Shown piece after piece: positions 54,180 to 63,396 of a stretch of 64,000 nt of DNA. The DNA lies in the NCBI GenBank assembly GCA_016709145.1, contig JADJEK010000001.1, positions 496,001-560,000 on the forward strand, in the 5' to 3' direction. The position numbers were made by a program, and so were the translations under genes. The notes beneath the pieces were generated by a model. That model saw only the letters and a program-made list of their open reading frames with translations, was not told the DNA's origin and did not search any database. This stretch comes from Planctomycetota bacterium (GTDB lineage: Bacteria; Planctomycetota; B15-G4; JADJEK01). Numbering within the stretch: position 1 is the stretch's first letter; the number at the start of each line of letters is the position of its first letter.

Positions 54180-55043
54180 TCACGAATCCCACTTCTTCGC
54201 CGCGTCCTCGTCGCCGAGCGCACGGCACAGGCGCGCCAAGTCCTTCTTCACGGGTCCGGTGTTGTCGAGTCGCTGCGCCTCCGCGGCGACGTCCATCATG
54301 CGCTCGAGCGCGAACCGCGCCGCCTTCAGGTCGCCGGCCTGCTCGTGCAGGTTGCCGAGCGCGCGCAGACTGCGCAGCACGCCCGGATGACGCAGTTCGC
54401 CGAACACTTGCGCACCGCGCTTGTGGTGCGCGATCGCTTCGTCGAGGAGCGCCTTCTTCGCCGCCGCGTCGGCCGCTCCGGCCGCCGCGCCGGCCGCGAC
54501 GTCGCCGAGCGACTGCTCCGCCTGCGCGACGCCCCACAGATCACCGAGCGGATCCGCGAGCTTCAACGACGCCGCGAACGCGGTCTTCGCCTCGTCGAGC
54601 TTCTTCGCGCGCATCGCCTCGCGACCGAGCCCGTACTGCTTCTGCCCCTCGCGGAACTGCAGTCGCTGCTCGCCGCTCCAGCCCTTCCAAGCGTTCGCAT
54701 ACCGCGAGTACGCGTCGGTCTTGAACGTCGCATCGGCCCGCTTCGCCGCATCCTGCGCCAACTCGAGCAACCGCGCCGGCGCCTTCGCTCCCGGCTCGGC
54801 CGACGCGACGGGGTTCTCCTGCGACGCCAGCCAACCCTCGAGATATCCGTCGACGAGGCCGATCACCTCGTACGGCCGCCCACGCATCAACCGCTCGATC
54901 TCGGCGTCGCCCTTCGCGGCGAGCAACCGCTCGTAGACGGCGTCGATCGCCTCGGGCTCGGCCTTCGCGGGGGGCGGTGCGGGCTTCGGATCTTGGAGCG
55001 ACGGAACGAGGGTCAGCGAGAGGGCGAGCAGGGTCGAGAGCAT
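54180..55043 (-). CDS. Exported TPR-like protein
   Basis: A 287-residue protein with a short signal (MLSTLLALSLTLVPSLQDP) and a Pro/Ala-rich linker, then helices with tetratricopeptide character. Examples are EGQKQYGLGREAMRAKKLDEAKTA, LLDEAIAHHKRGAQVFGELR and GVLRSLRALGNLHEQAGDLK (shown here only in part). It would act as a protein-binding scaffold outside the cytoplasm. It precedes the acetyltransferase gene by 28 bases. No enzyme domain is seen. Confidence 0.65.
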   Translation of the reverse strand: MLSTLLALSLTLVPSLQDPKPAPPPAKAEPEAIDAVYERLLAAKGDAEIERLMRGRPYEVIGLVDGYLEGWLASQENPVASAEPGAKAPARLLELAQDAAKRADATFKTDAYSRYANAWKGWSGEQRLQFREGQKQYGLGREAMRAKKLDEAKTAFAASLKLADPLGDLWGVAQAEQSLGDVAAGAAAGAADAAAKKALLDEAIAHHKRGAQVFGELRHPGVLRSLRALGNLHEQAGDLKAARFALERMMDVAAEAQRLDNTGPVKKDLARLCRALGDEDAAKKWDS

Positions 55044-55115
55044 GACGGACTCCGGAGCGAAGGGAAGCGCGGGAGTGTAGGGGTTTCCGGGGGGTGCGAG
55101 AGGGGTGCGGAGCGC

Positions 55116-55211
55116 GGCCCGAGCGGAGGAAGCTCCGGCGAGGGGGCCAGTGCGACGAAGACGCCCCAAAGTCGCGCTGGCCCCCTCGCCGGAGCCTCCT
55201 CCGCTCGGGCC
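55116..55211. repeat. Long inverted repeat, 41-base arms
   Basis: Arms 55116-55156 and 55171-55211 (GGCCCGAGCGGAGGAAGCTC...) match at 39 of 41 positions with a 14-base loop. It lies just upstream of the TPR-like gene's start, on that gene's 5' side. Confidence 0.8.
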
Positions 55212-55470
55212 TTCCGACTTCACGGTGATTGGGGGACCCAACAAAAACAGTTTGGTGTGACGGCTCGGGTGGCCTTCGCTGCGCTTGGCGACCCTCAGCT
55301 GGTGCTGGACGGGGATGTTCTGGGCTTGATCGTGGATACTCGAGGGAATGGCTTCATTGCGGAGTGTCGATGACACGTGAGTGGCGCGTGCGGCGTCGGG
55401 GCGTTCAGTCCGATGCGGAAGGTTCGAGTCCACTCTGGGGAGCCAATTCAAGCCGCCACGAGCGGCATCG

Positions 55471-55502
55471 AGCCCGCGGCCGGAATGGCCGCGGGCTTTT
55501 TT
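55471..55502 (+). terminator. Intrinsic terminator
   Basis: A perfect 11-bp stem AGCCCGCGGCC/GGCCGCGGGCT with a five-base loop is followed by six T residues on the plus strand. What transcript it ends is unclear, since no gene is seen just upstream; a short RNA is possible. Confidence 0.75.
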
Positions 55503-56175
55503 CTTGGGCGAGGGCGTAAGCAGCGGAACGCGCGAGAGATGTGGCGGCGGGTTTGTCGAGGCGAGGATGCCGTCCCGCTGTTAAGTGCAAGGCGCCAGAG
55601 ACTCCGCCCGAAGGGAGAAAACGGCGCTCTCGGACTCTCTCCGGAGGTGCAGAGAGCGCGCACTTAACAGCCGAGACGTTGTTGAACACGTGCTGTTAAG
55701 CGCGTCGGTTCGAGTCCTGACTGGTGCCGAAACACCGTCGGGCGATTGAAGCCGTAGACGCGCTCCAAACCACGGTTTCCGGCAACACCGGGCCAAACAG
55801 GGGGCGATGCGAAATATGGCTCGGCGCTTAACAGCCGGGCCGTCTGGCCGCGGAATCGGCCCCGCTGGCGGGTGGCCATTTCCGTTAACCGCACGGGCGA
55901 AAGTTCGCACCGGTGGGGACTGGTCTCGACGGCGTGATGAGCGTCGAAGGAGAATGCCAGGATCGGCTCTGCGGCGCGCTACGCGGCCACGAATGCCGGT
56001 TCCTGTGGAACTCTGCCGCGGCAGACGTCGGCAACCGTCGGCTACGAGGCCGCCGAATCGCGCAGGGATGTGGCGGCAGCGGGCGGCGTGAACGACAACG
56101 GCGGCGGCAGGGAGCGCCGTGGGAGCCGCCTGGAACAGGTAGGAGCCATTCTGCCGGTGGCCGACGGTGGCAGCC

Positions 56176-56494
56176 TCAGCACCCAGCGCCGAGCGTTGCA
56201 ACCAGCTGGGCGAGCAACGTGTCCGCAGCGCAAGGCGTCGAAGCCCGGCGCGACCGCGACGCGCACGCCCGACATGAGCGTCACGTCGAAACTCTTCGAG
56301 GAATCCAGGACGACGGCTTCGCGCGAGGGCGTGACCTCGACGAAGCCTGGATGCGTCTTGAACAGGATGCGGTGGCAGTAGGCCAGTCGCCAGATCGGCT
56401 CGCCGCTCAGTTCGGACAGAGATCTGAAGCTCAGGTGTTCGCGCTCACGCCGCTTGAGCAAGGCGAGCATGCGCTCGCGGATCGTTGTCGCCAT
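56176..56494 (-). pseudogene. IS66-family TnpA-like remnant, frameshifted
   Basis: The start at 56494 reads MATTIRERMLALLKRRER, a helical segment, then MSGVRVAVAPGFDAL, the C-terminal signature of the IS66 accessory protein TnpA. After one base shift the frame gives ADTLLAQLVATLGAGC and a stop at 56176, the normal end of such proteins. About 106 residues would be intact without the shift, a typical length. The partner TnpB and the DDE transposase are absent, so this is a relic. Confidence 0.55.
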
Positions 56495-56641
56495 CCTCGC
56501 GTCCTCCGGCGAGCAATGTCGACGATGCGATCAGAGGCGACAAGGTGCGCTTGGCCGAACGCGTACGAACGCCGCGGGTAGTTCACGGACTGACCGAGAG
56601 CGCGCGAAGCCCCCGCCATTCCGGTCAAACGCATCTACCGC

Positions 56642-57028
56642 CTACGACCGCCACGAATTGAGTGCGTCTTCAAGTGAAATGAACACGCACGCGTCTCGTG
56701 ACCAAATCCTAAGTCCGATTCTCCGAATCACATCGCTCAGCGCGTCGATCGCACCCGGGGGAAATGCAGAACCGATGGGTTTATATATTGTCACCTGGTT
56801 CACGCCGAGCTGGACTCCATTACTCATGTGCACGTCCACGTACAAGTGCATTGCCTCGGAAGCGCTTTTGCTCATGTGCTCGTACTGGCGGGTATCAAAC
56901 GTATAGCTTGCGTACGCCACATCCTCGCGGTGTGCAAATACACCCTCGATCTCCGCAAGAGTCTGGAGATCCGCATCCGGGGACACCCAACCGCCAATAG
57001 GAACCAGATCCCAACAGATGCTGTTCAT
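56642..57028 (-). CDS. Candidate immunity protein for the Rhs toxin tail
   Basis: A 128-residue protein of no known family, starting MNSICWDLVPIGGWVSPDAD. It lies 114 bases downstream of the Rhs C-terminus on the same strand, which is the standard place of an Rhs immunity gene. Length and single-domain acidic character also fit. GC is much lower than the chromosome average, as in the Rhs tail. A GTG at 57073 would add 15 residues. The function is inferred from position alone. Confidence 0.6.
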   Translation of the reverse strand: MNSICWDLVPIGGWVSPDADLQTLAEIEGVFAHREDVAYASYTFDTRQYEHMSKSASEAMHLYVDVHMSNGVQLGVNQVTIYKPIGSAFPPGAIDALSDVIRRIGLRIWSRDACVFISLEDALNSWRS

Positions 57029-57142
57029 GTTTGCTTCGCGTCCATTCCAGCGCAAACTAACCGCGCTGTCCACTTGACAAACCTATACGCATCCTACCGG
57101 ATCTCGTGGCTCGATCGCCACCTACGACGCCTATTTAGCAAC

Positions 57143-58503
57143 TTACAAGCCAACACCGCCTGGCGGCGTCGCAATCGGACCCCTGAACGTGTTCAAGCAA
57201 CGCTCGACGGTCGCCGCCGGCCATGCCCCCCTTGGAGACCCATCCGTTCGGTTTACCGTCGCGTGAAGCGGATTGTTATTACTAGGAGTTGGAATGACGC
57301 TGAACCCATTGCCCCGTAGAAATGGCACGCTTGCCTCGCTCACTTGGAGTGACTTCTCGTACAACTTATTCTGATGCGGATTCAAAGTCGCGCGAAACAA
57401 GTCAGCCGCGGCCTGGGGCGTGGGCGCAATCTGAACGCTTAGGCCCGGAGCTTTTGCCGCCAAGTCACTTTCACGTGGTGTGAAATTCTCTGCGTTGTGA
57501 GCCCCAATTCTATATACCTTGAGCGCTCCGTCCTCTAAGTCTTTTGCTATCTGAGCGCGCTTTTCCTGCTCCGTCTTCTGCGCACTTGTCTCCACCGCCG
57601 TCTTCCCCTCGCTCATAAAGCGCTGCATGTCCATTTCATCACTAACGGCGCTTCCGACATCGAGTGCAATCTGCACAGCTCCCGCCAGCGCAAGTCCAGT
57701 AAGCACCGGGCCAGCCGCTGCCGCGGCCGCAGGCCCCGCCGCAGCACTCGCTTCCGCAGCAACCACCGCACGCGTTCCTACCTTCTTTGCGGCCTCTTTT
57801 GCGATTCGAGGTCCTTGCTCTTTCAATACTGACCCAACGGCTTTTCCAATCGACTTCACTGCTTCACCGACCTCTTCCAAGAGCCCGGAACCGCTCGAAG
57901 TCAATCCATGCGGGTCGCACCGCCAGGTCACGCGCATACCTGCGTAAACGTATGCATTGCCAACATTCAACACGTCACCCCAAACACCAACTGGATCCCG
58001 TGCCAGAAACCGTTTCAGAACTGGCGAATAATGCCGCGCACGCATGTAGTAAAGATTCGTCACCGAATCCCACCACTGACCCGCCATCGCTACTCGATTT
58101 CCGAGCAGCCCGCCCCCGTCGACATCAGTCGCATTCACCGCACCGTACGGATCCATGTCGTAACGTTCCGCGACGCTTCCGGCGGGCGTAGTAGCGCAAT
58201 ACGGAGACCCCATCTCATCGACGTGGAACGCGCGATTCGACCCCCCAATTCGCTGCGCCACGACGAAGTCCTGGCCAGGTCCATGTATATACTCTCGATC
58301 AACCGAGAAGGACGTAGGCGCGCTAGTTACGTTCACTTCCTGGAACAGCTGCTCTCCGTTCCAGACGAACGCACGCTTCTGCGAGCTAACTTCTCGGTAC
58401 ACGCGCCTGTCGAACGCATCCCGTACTTCCCAAGTCGGCACCACCGGTGACTCATACGGTCGAATCGTCGCTACGAGGTGTCCAAACACATCGTAGACGA
58501 GAT
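57143..58503 (-). pseudogene. Rhs-repeat protein, 3' part with toxin tail (split by IS21 element)
   Basis: This part encodes the end of an Rhs/YD-repeat shell: VNVTSAPTSFSVDREYIHGP, ERYDMDPYG, then the Rhs core NLYYMRARHYSPVLKRFLARDPVG and NAYVYAGM. After the core comes an Ala-rich region with hydrophobic stretches (AAAAAGPVLTGLALAGAVQI). A variable tail of about 130 residues starts near ALKVYRIGAHNAENFTPRES and ends at 57143. The tail matches no toxin I can name. In intact Rhs proteins the shell encloses such a toxin. The gene is interrupted at 58503 by the IS21 element; its upstream part lies at 61015-61711. The composition is AT-richer than the neighbours. Confidence 0.82.
58500..58503. 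repeat. Target-site duplication of the IS21 element, left copy
   Basis: AGAT at 58500-58503 is repeated at 61015-61018, directly outside the TGTCACCG...CGGTGACA element ends. Removing the element and one copy restores the Rhs frame. Confidence 0.8.
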
Positions 58504-58606
58504 TGTCACCGAACACTCAAAACCGGCCACGAGGGAACGATTCAAAACCGGCCACTCTGAGCGAGGGCGCGAAAGGCGCCCGGACGATGTCCGCTTCCTT
58601 CGAGGC

Positions 58607-60207
58607 ATGTCGAATCAGCTCAAGATGGCGCAGATCCACACGATCGAGCAATTGCTGAGGCACGGATGGTCCCATCGGCGGATCGCCCGCGAGCTCGACA
58701 TCCATCGCGACACGGTCGCGCGCGTTATGCGCGAGGTCGGCCGCCTGACCGGGGTTCAAAACCGGCCATTTCGACCGCCGGCTCGGGGCAGTCGATCGAG
58801 CCGCCGCCGGATTCAAAACCGGCCATTTCGACCGCCGGCCCGACCGAGCTGATCGAGCCGTCGTCCGACCACAACCGGCCATTTCGACGCCGGGGTTGCG
58901 GGTCGAAAGTGCGAGTGCGATCCGCACCGTGAGACGATCGTCGCCAAGCTCGCGCTCGGCCTGAGCGCGCAGCGCATCCACCAGGACCTCGTCGCCGAGC
59001 ACGGCTACGCGCACAGCTACGAGAGCGTGAAGCGCTTGCAGCAAGCTGGGCGCGTCGAGGCCCATTCCGTTCCGGCGCATGGAGACGCTGCCCGGCGAAG
59101 AAGCCCAGATCGACTACGGAGTCGGCGCGTTCACGGTCAAGCCGGGCTCGAAGAAGAAGAAGCGACCGCAGTTGCTGCGCGTCGTGCTGAGCCACTCGCG
59201 CAAGGCCTACTCCGAGGGTCATGTGGCGCCAGGACACCGAGTCGCTGATCCGCGGCATCGAGAATGCGTTCCATCACTTCGGCGGCGTGCCCAAGACGCT
59301 GGTCCCCGACAATCTCAAAGCCGCGGTGCTCGAGCACGACTGGTGCGATCCGACGATCACGCCGAAGTTCGAGGCGTTCGCTCGGCACTACGGCGTTGCC
59401 GTGCTGCCGACCAAACCGCGCACGCCGCGCCACAAAGGGGTCGAGCGCTGCGTCGCCCCCGCTCAGGACAATGCTCTGAAGCGGCAGGCAATTCGCTTCG
59501 CTCGCCGCGCAGAACGAGCTCCTGCGCGATTGGGGAGACGAAAGTCGCAGATCAGCGCATCCACGGCACCACGAGGAAGCAGGTAGCGCGCCGTTCAGCG
59601 GATGACACGCGCCGCCGCTGCCCGCCGAGCGCTTCCCGTTGTTCACGAGACGCAGCGCACCGGCATCGCGACGGTCACATCGTGATCGTAGCGTTTTATT
59701 TCCGGTACCGCCCGAGTTCCCCGGCGGCCGGTGTGGGTGCGCTACGACTCGCGCCCGTGCGCATTTCGATCACGCGCTTCCGAGACGCTCCACGTCCGCG
59801 TCGATCCCGGACGCTTCAGCACCGATCGCGCGCACATCGTCGACGAGAAGATCTCCGCGATCGAGCGCGGCACCGAAATGGATGCTCGAGCGCGCGGCAG
59901 CATCGGAGAAGAGAGCGCGGCGCTACGCGCAGGCGCTGTTGTCGCATGCGGCATCGCCGGCATCCGCGTTGCAAGGCTTCCTCGGCTCACGAAGAAGCAC
60001 TCTGGGAAGAGATCGAGCGCGCGTCGTGTCGCGCTGTCGCATCACGCGTACCGACCGAAGACGCTGGCGTCGGCTTAGTCGCGCAGCAGCCAGCAGCGAC
60101 GCAGCAGCTCAGTTCATCGACAGCCATCCGTTGATCCGCGATCCGCACGAGTACGGCGAGTTCAAAGACGCGTTCTCCCAATCGACCTTCGCCAATCGGA
60201 GACCCGC
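58607..60207 (+). pseudogene. istA: IS21 transposase IstA-like, several frameshifts
   Basis: The start MSNQLKMAQIHTIEQLLRHG leads into an HTH (SHRRIARELDIHRDTVARVM). Later segments lie in different frames: HRETIVAKLALGLSAQRIHQ-type sequence near 58930-59030, GEEAQIDYGVGAFTVKPGSK with the first catalytic Asp near 59110, PDNLKAAVLEHDWCDPTITP with the second Asp near 59310, and VERCVAPAQDNALK near 59450. The DDE residues are present, but at least four frame changes separate them. Total length fits a complete istA. Segments after 59600 are hard to follow. Confidence 0.75.
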
Positions 60208-60945
60208 ATGAAGGAGTCCTTGAAGAAGAGTCTGCGCGAGCTGCGCCTCTCCGGCATGGCCGACACGCTCGACGTGCGGTTGTCCGAGGCCAAAGGCAAC
60301 GGTTTCTGATCACGGCGAGTTCTCGAAGCCGCGCTGGGCGACGAGTTCTCGGTCAGAAGCAGCGACTTGTTCGAGCGCAGACTCAAGAGCGCGTGTTCCG
60401 CGACCAGAAACGCCTGACGAGTTCGATGACGTTCAATCCGTCGATCAAGAAGAGCCAGATGCAGACGACGCCGCGTGTCGCTTCGTGCGCGAATACAAAG
60501 ATGTGCTGTTGATCGGTCCGCCTGGCGTCGGCAAGAGCCACCTCGCGCAGGCGATCGGCTTACGCGATCCAGCAGGGCTTGTCGTGCTTTATCGATCGAT
60601 CTTCGACCTGGTCCAGGACTTCATAGGACGAGACTTTCTTCCGGCGACGACAAGGTCGACGCGAAGTATTCCGGCCGGACCTGCTGATCATCGACGACAT
60701 GCGGTGAAGCAACTGCCGAAACGCTCAGGCGAGTACTTGTTCGAGGTCATCATGCGCCGCTACGAGAAGCGCCTCGACACTGATGACGTCGAACCGGTCG
60801 ATCGAGGAGGGGGCAAGCTGCTCCAGGACGCCGAGCGCGACCGCCATCTTGACCGCTTCCTAGATCACGCAGAGATCGTCGCCATCATGGGCAAGAGTTA
60901 CCGAATGAAGGACAGGGCCTGTACGAACGAAGACCGACGAGTGAG
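60208..60945 (+). pseudogene. istB: IS21 helper ATPase IstB-like, frameshifted
   Basis: Starts MKESLKKSLRELRLSGMADT at 60208 and stops early after EAKGNGF at 60309. Further frames carry the AAA+ core EYKDVLLIGPPGVGKSHLAQ near 60490-60550, LYRSIFDLVQDF, a degenerate IIDD segment near 60690, and KQLPKRSGEYLFEVIMRRYE near 60710-60770. The end near 60945 is approximate. IstB helps IstA choose and hold target DNA. As sequenced it cannot make a whole protein. Confidence 0.72.
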
Positions 60946-61014
60946 ATCCCGGGTGCCCTGGGTGGCCGGTTTTGAATCGTTCCTCAGTGGCTGGTTTTGA
61001 ATCGACCGGTGACA

Positions 61015-61711
61015 AGATTCATCAACCCCAGTTCGGACACATTACCGCGATCGTCGTGAGAAGCCGTGATTCCATCAAACGTCCCCACGTACGCGTTCGT
61101 AGAGTCCGTCGCATTCGAATGGCTCTGCCCGCTCGCGAGTGTGTGGTTCCTGATGCTGCCAGCGCCATCAAACCCCAGCGCTTCACTCAGCGGCGTGCCA
61201 GCAAACGTCGCCGTCGTCTCATTGAAGTCGCCCTGCTGAATCTCCATCAGGCGGTCGAGCGCGTCATGCTCGAAGACGTGGTCATCGTTCGTGACGTTCG
61301 GCGTCAGCTTCGACTCATAGAGTTTTGAGGAGCTCTGGCTATACCCGTATGTCCTTCCGTCCAACGTCACAGGCACCGGCGTAGTCGTCTCGGTTCGGAT
61401 CTCGCGCACGCGCCCGCGCGCGTCCCGGTCCGTGAATCGCGTTCGCGTGGCGTTCCAGGTATGGCGAATCGTCTCGATTCGGCCGCGGGCTCCGGCCCAG
61501 TCGATCTCCGCGAAGACAGTGCTGCCCCCGTTCGAAATGTCAGTCACAGAGGCCAGGCGATTCACCGGATCAAAGGTGCGCGAAAGTACGAACTCGTTGT
61601 TCGCTGCATTACCGAGGTTTGAAGCCGTGACTGTCGGGTTTCCAGAATTGTCGAACCACGAGCCAACGCAAACATTCGAGAGCGTCGTGAATGTTGAGGA
61701 TCCGCCGGTTT
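61015..61711 (-). pseudogene. Rhs-repeat protein, internal part upstream of the IS21 element
   Basis: Read leftward, this carries YD-repeat-like sequence: SWFDNSGNPTVTASNLGNAA, VNRLASVTDISNGG, FEHDALDRLMEIQQGDFNET, and GFDGAGSIRNHTLASGQSHS. It ends in RGNVSELGLMNL at the target site. Joined to 58499 this continues as VYDVFGHLVATIRPYE with no shift. The right boundary near 61711 is where a second transposon begins, so the N-terminal part of the Rhs gene is missing from the window. Confidence 0.8.
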
Positions 61712-61727
61712 TGTGCTCCTGTAGTGC

Positions 61728-62858
61728 TCACGAAATGATTTCCGCTTCGCCGCGCCGGTCGGGCACGCCGCCTCGGGTCCTGAAAAGCACACCATACTCC
61801 TTGAGTACACGCAGCTTCGCCTCCCGGACTGCCCGCGGTCGATCACGCGCGCTCACGCAGCTTCTCATCGCTTCTTCCTCGGCGGCGCGCACGGCCTTCC
61901 ACAGCGCTTCACGACGCTCGGGACTGTAGCGCACGCGCCGGCCACGGTCACGTTCCGCGGCGGTCCTCCAGCCATTCCTGCGCCGCAGGCGCCCATGGTC
62001 GAGCACGCGCACGGCTGTGTCGAAGCGCGACGTTCCTTCGGCGATCGACGAGAGCACCGTGTCCGAGCGCAAGTCCGACACGCCACGCATGTCGCCGTGC
62101 TTCTTCTCGGCCCACGGATTGTGCTGCGGCGTGTGCGGCACACTTCGCAGCAGGATCACGCGCCACTTCTGCGCCCACGCTGCGACGTCAGCGTTGACGT
62201 TCTCGCTGCCGCCGTCGTGCGCGAGCACGAGCGGCGCATCGCCCCTCAGTACACACAGTCGCTCGAGCATCGCCACGATCTCGGCGCCGCCCATACGCAC
62301 GCCCACGTGCGCCGCGCACGTCACGCCAGAGTCGACGTCGACGACTTGCGCGACCTTCACCGCTACGCCGTGCGCGTCAAAGAGCCGGCCGAGCTGCGCT
62401 ACGTCCATCGACGCCATCACGCCCGGGCTGACCGGCACGATGCTCACGCGCAGCGCGTAGACACGCTCACGAGCGCTCCGGCGATCACGCGCCTTCCACC
62501 TCGACAGTGCTTGGCGTACCAAGCGCGTGGGCACTTTGCCGTTCAGCGCCGCCAGCACCGCGCCTTCGCCCACGCTCTTGCCTTGCCGCTTCATTTGCCG
62601 GCGCACGTCACGCAGCGCATGGCGAAGCATGCGCTGCGTGTGCGGCGGCCGGCCGATGCGCGGCGGCTCTTCACCCGGCGGGCGGCTGCGCCACGTTCGG
62701 TGCGTGCGCGTCGTCACGCCGTTGTTCCGGGCGAGGAGCTCGCGTTGTCCCCGTGGGACCGTTCCGGATCGCAGTTGGGCTGCGGTCCGTTCGCGCTGCT
62801 CGCGGCTGGTTCGACGGCGCCCTGCTGCGCGCTGCTTTGGCATCGTGCTTGGTCGCAT
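61728..62858 (-). CDS. DDE transposase (integrase-core type)
   Basis: A 376-residue enzyme. A basic N-terminal half with HTH character (LLARNNGVTTRTHRTWRSRP) precedes an rve-like core. The first Asp is in VMASMDVAQLGRLFDAHGVA, the second in LAHDGGSENVNADVAAWAQK, and the Glu in TPQHNPWAEKKHGDMRG. All three catalytic acids are visible. The last part is Arg-rich. It is the last gene of the transposon and overlaps the preceding HTH gene. A start at ATG 62843 (MPKQRAAG) is also possible. Confidence 0.78.
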   Translation of the reverse strand: MRPSTMPKQRAAGRRRTSREQRERTAAQLRSGTVPRGQRELLARNNGVTTRTHRTWRSRPPGEEPPRIGRPPHTQRMLRHALRDVRRQMKRQGKSVGEGAVLAALNGKVPTRLVRQALSRWKARDRRSARERVYALRVSIVPVSPGVMASMDVAQLGRLFDAHGVAVKVAQVVDVDSGVTCAAHVGVRMGGAEIVAMLERLCVLRGDAPLVLAHDGGSENVNADVAAWAQKWRVILLRSVPHTPQHNPWAEKKHGDMRGVSDLRSDTVLSSIAEGTSRFDTAVRVLDHGRLRRRNGWRTAAERDRGRRVRYSPERREALWKAVRAAEEEAMRSCVSARDRPRAVREAKLRVLKEYGVLFRTRGGVPDRRGEAEIIS

Positions 62859-63396
62859 GCGGCTCCCCGCGGCGCTCCTTCGCCGGCTGCGTCAGCGCCG
62901 GAAACTGCTTCAAGAGCGCGTTCACTTGGCTGCTCGCCATCAGGTCCTGCTTCAGGCGCACGATCTCGCGCTGCAGCTGCGTCGTGTCCGTCGCCGGATC
63001 CTTCTTCACGATGCTCGCGACTCCCGCTCCCTGCATCACGCGTTGCCTCGTCCGTGGTTGGACGAGCAGGCCCGCGATCATCCCCGACAGCGCTTGCTGG
63101 CTCAGCTGCCACACCCGCAAGGGCGGGAGTTGAAGACGTCGCGAGATCTCCGCCTTGCTGGTCTTGCCCAGCCACAGCTCGAGGATCAGCGCACACGTCT
63201 CCTGCGCCTTCTTGCGCTCCTGCTCGCTCGCCGCTTCCAGCAGGCCCCGCACCGCGATCGCCGGTCTCGGCAGGTTCTTGAAGCGCCGCTTGCGCGTCCG
63301 GCGGCCCTTGGTCTCGATCGTCGTGCTCGGGCTCTGCTGCGCCTCGCTCGTGCTCGCTTGCATGCTCGCTTCGCTCGGCTTCGCGCTCAGCTTCAT
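62671..63396 (-). CDS. Transposon HTH/coiled-coil protein
   Basis: About 241 residues beginning MKLSAKPSEASMQASTSEAQ. A helical region with ETCALILELWLGKTSKAEIS and RRLQLPPLRVWQLSQQALSG is a helix-turn-helix like those of transposase accessory proteins. A coiled-coil stretch LQREIVRLKQDLMASSQVNA and a basic tail follow. Its end overlaps the DDE transposase start by 188 bases. It lies in a different frame from, and overlaps, the 3' part of the integrase-like reading frame. It probably binds element ends or helps the two DDE proteins. Confidence 0.6.
   Translation of the reverse strand: MKLSAKPSEASMQASTSEAQQSPSTTIETKGRRTRKRRFKNLPRPAIAVRGLLEAASEQERKKAQETCALILELWLGKTSKAEISRRLQLPPLRVWQLSQQALSGMIAGLLVQPRTRQRVMQGAGVASIVKKDPATDTTQLQREIVRLKQDLMASSQVNALLKQFPALTQPAKERRGEPHATKHDAKAARSRAPSNQPRAARTDRSPTAIRNGPTGTTRAPRPEQRRDDAHAPNVAQPPAG

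Larger units (their letters stand above)
55044..56175. other. Gene-poor stretch with palindromes and a terminator
   Basis: No gene is supported. It contains a 41-base-arm palindrome (55116-55211), an intrinsic terminator (55471-55502), and two pairs of 11-bp inverted repeats with CTGTTAAG/CTTAACAG cores (55578-55670 and 55693-55834). It probably marks the boundary of the mobile zone to the right. Confidence 0.6.
58504..61014 (+). mobile_element. IS21-family insertion sequence in the Rhs gene
   Basis: A 2511-base element bounded by TGTCACCG (58504-58511) and its inverse CGGTGACA (61007-61014). It has subterminal 39-base inverted repeats at 58517-58555 and 60962-61000 (35 of 39 match), each with two copies of the TCAAAACCGGCCAC motif. 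Multiple end repeats of this kind are typical of IS21. Inside are istA-like and istB-like reading frames in the order expected, both broken by frameshifts. A 4-base duplication AGAT flanks the element. Confidence 0.88.

Noticed and set aside
55420..55453. tRNA-like 3' end (GGTTCGAGTCC ... GGGGAGCCA) before the terminator at 55471
   Set aside because: The T-stem bases on the two sides of the loop do not pair (GAAGG with CCACT), and no matching acceptor or anticodon arm is found upstream, so it is not called as a tRNA.
55681..55730. Second tRNA-like motif with CTGTTAA (tRNA-Asn anticodon loop) and TTCGAGT
   Set aside because: Stems need a bulge and an eight-base loop, and no D-arm or acceptor stem is visible. 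It is better explained by the inverted-repeat cores.
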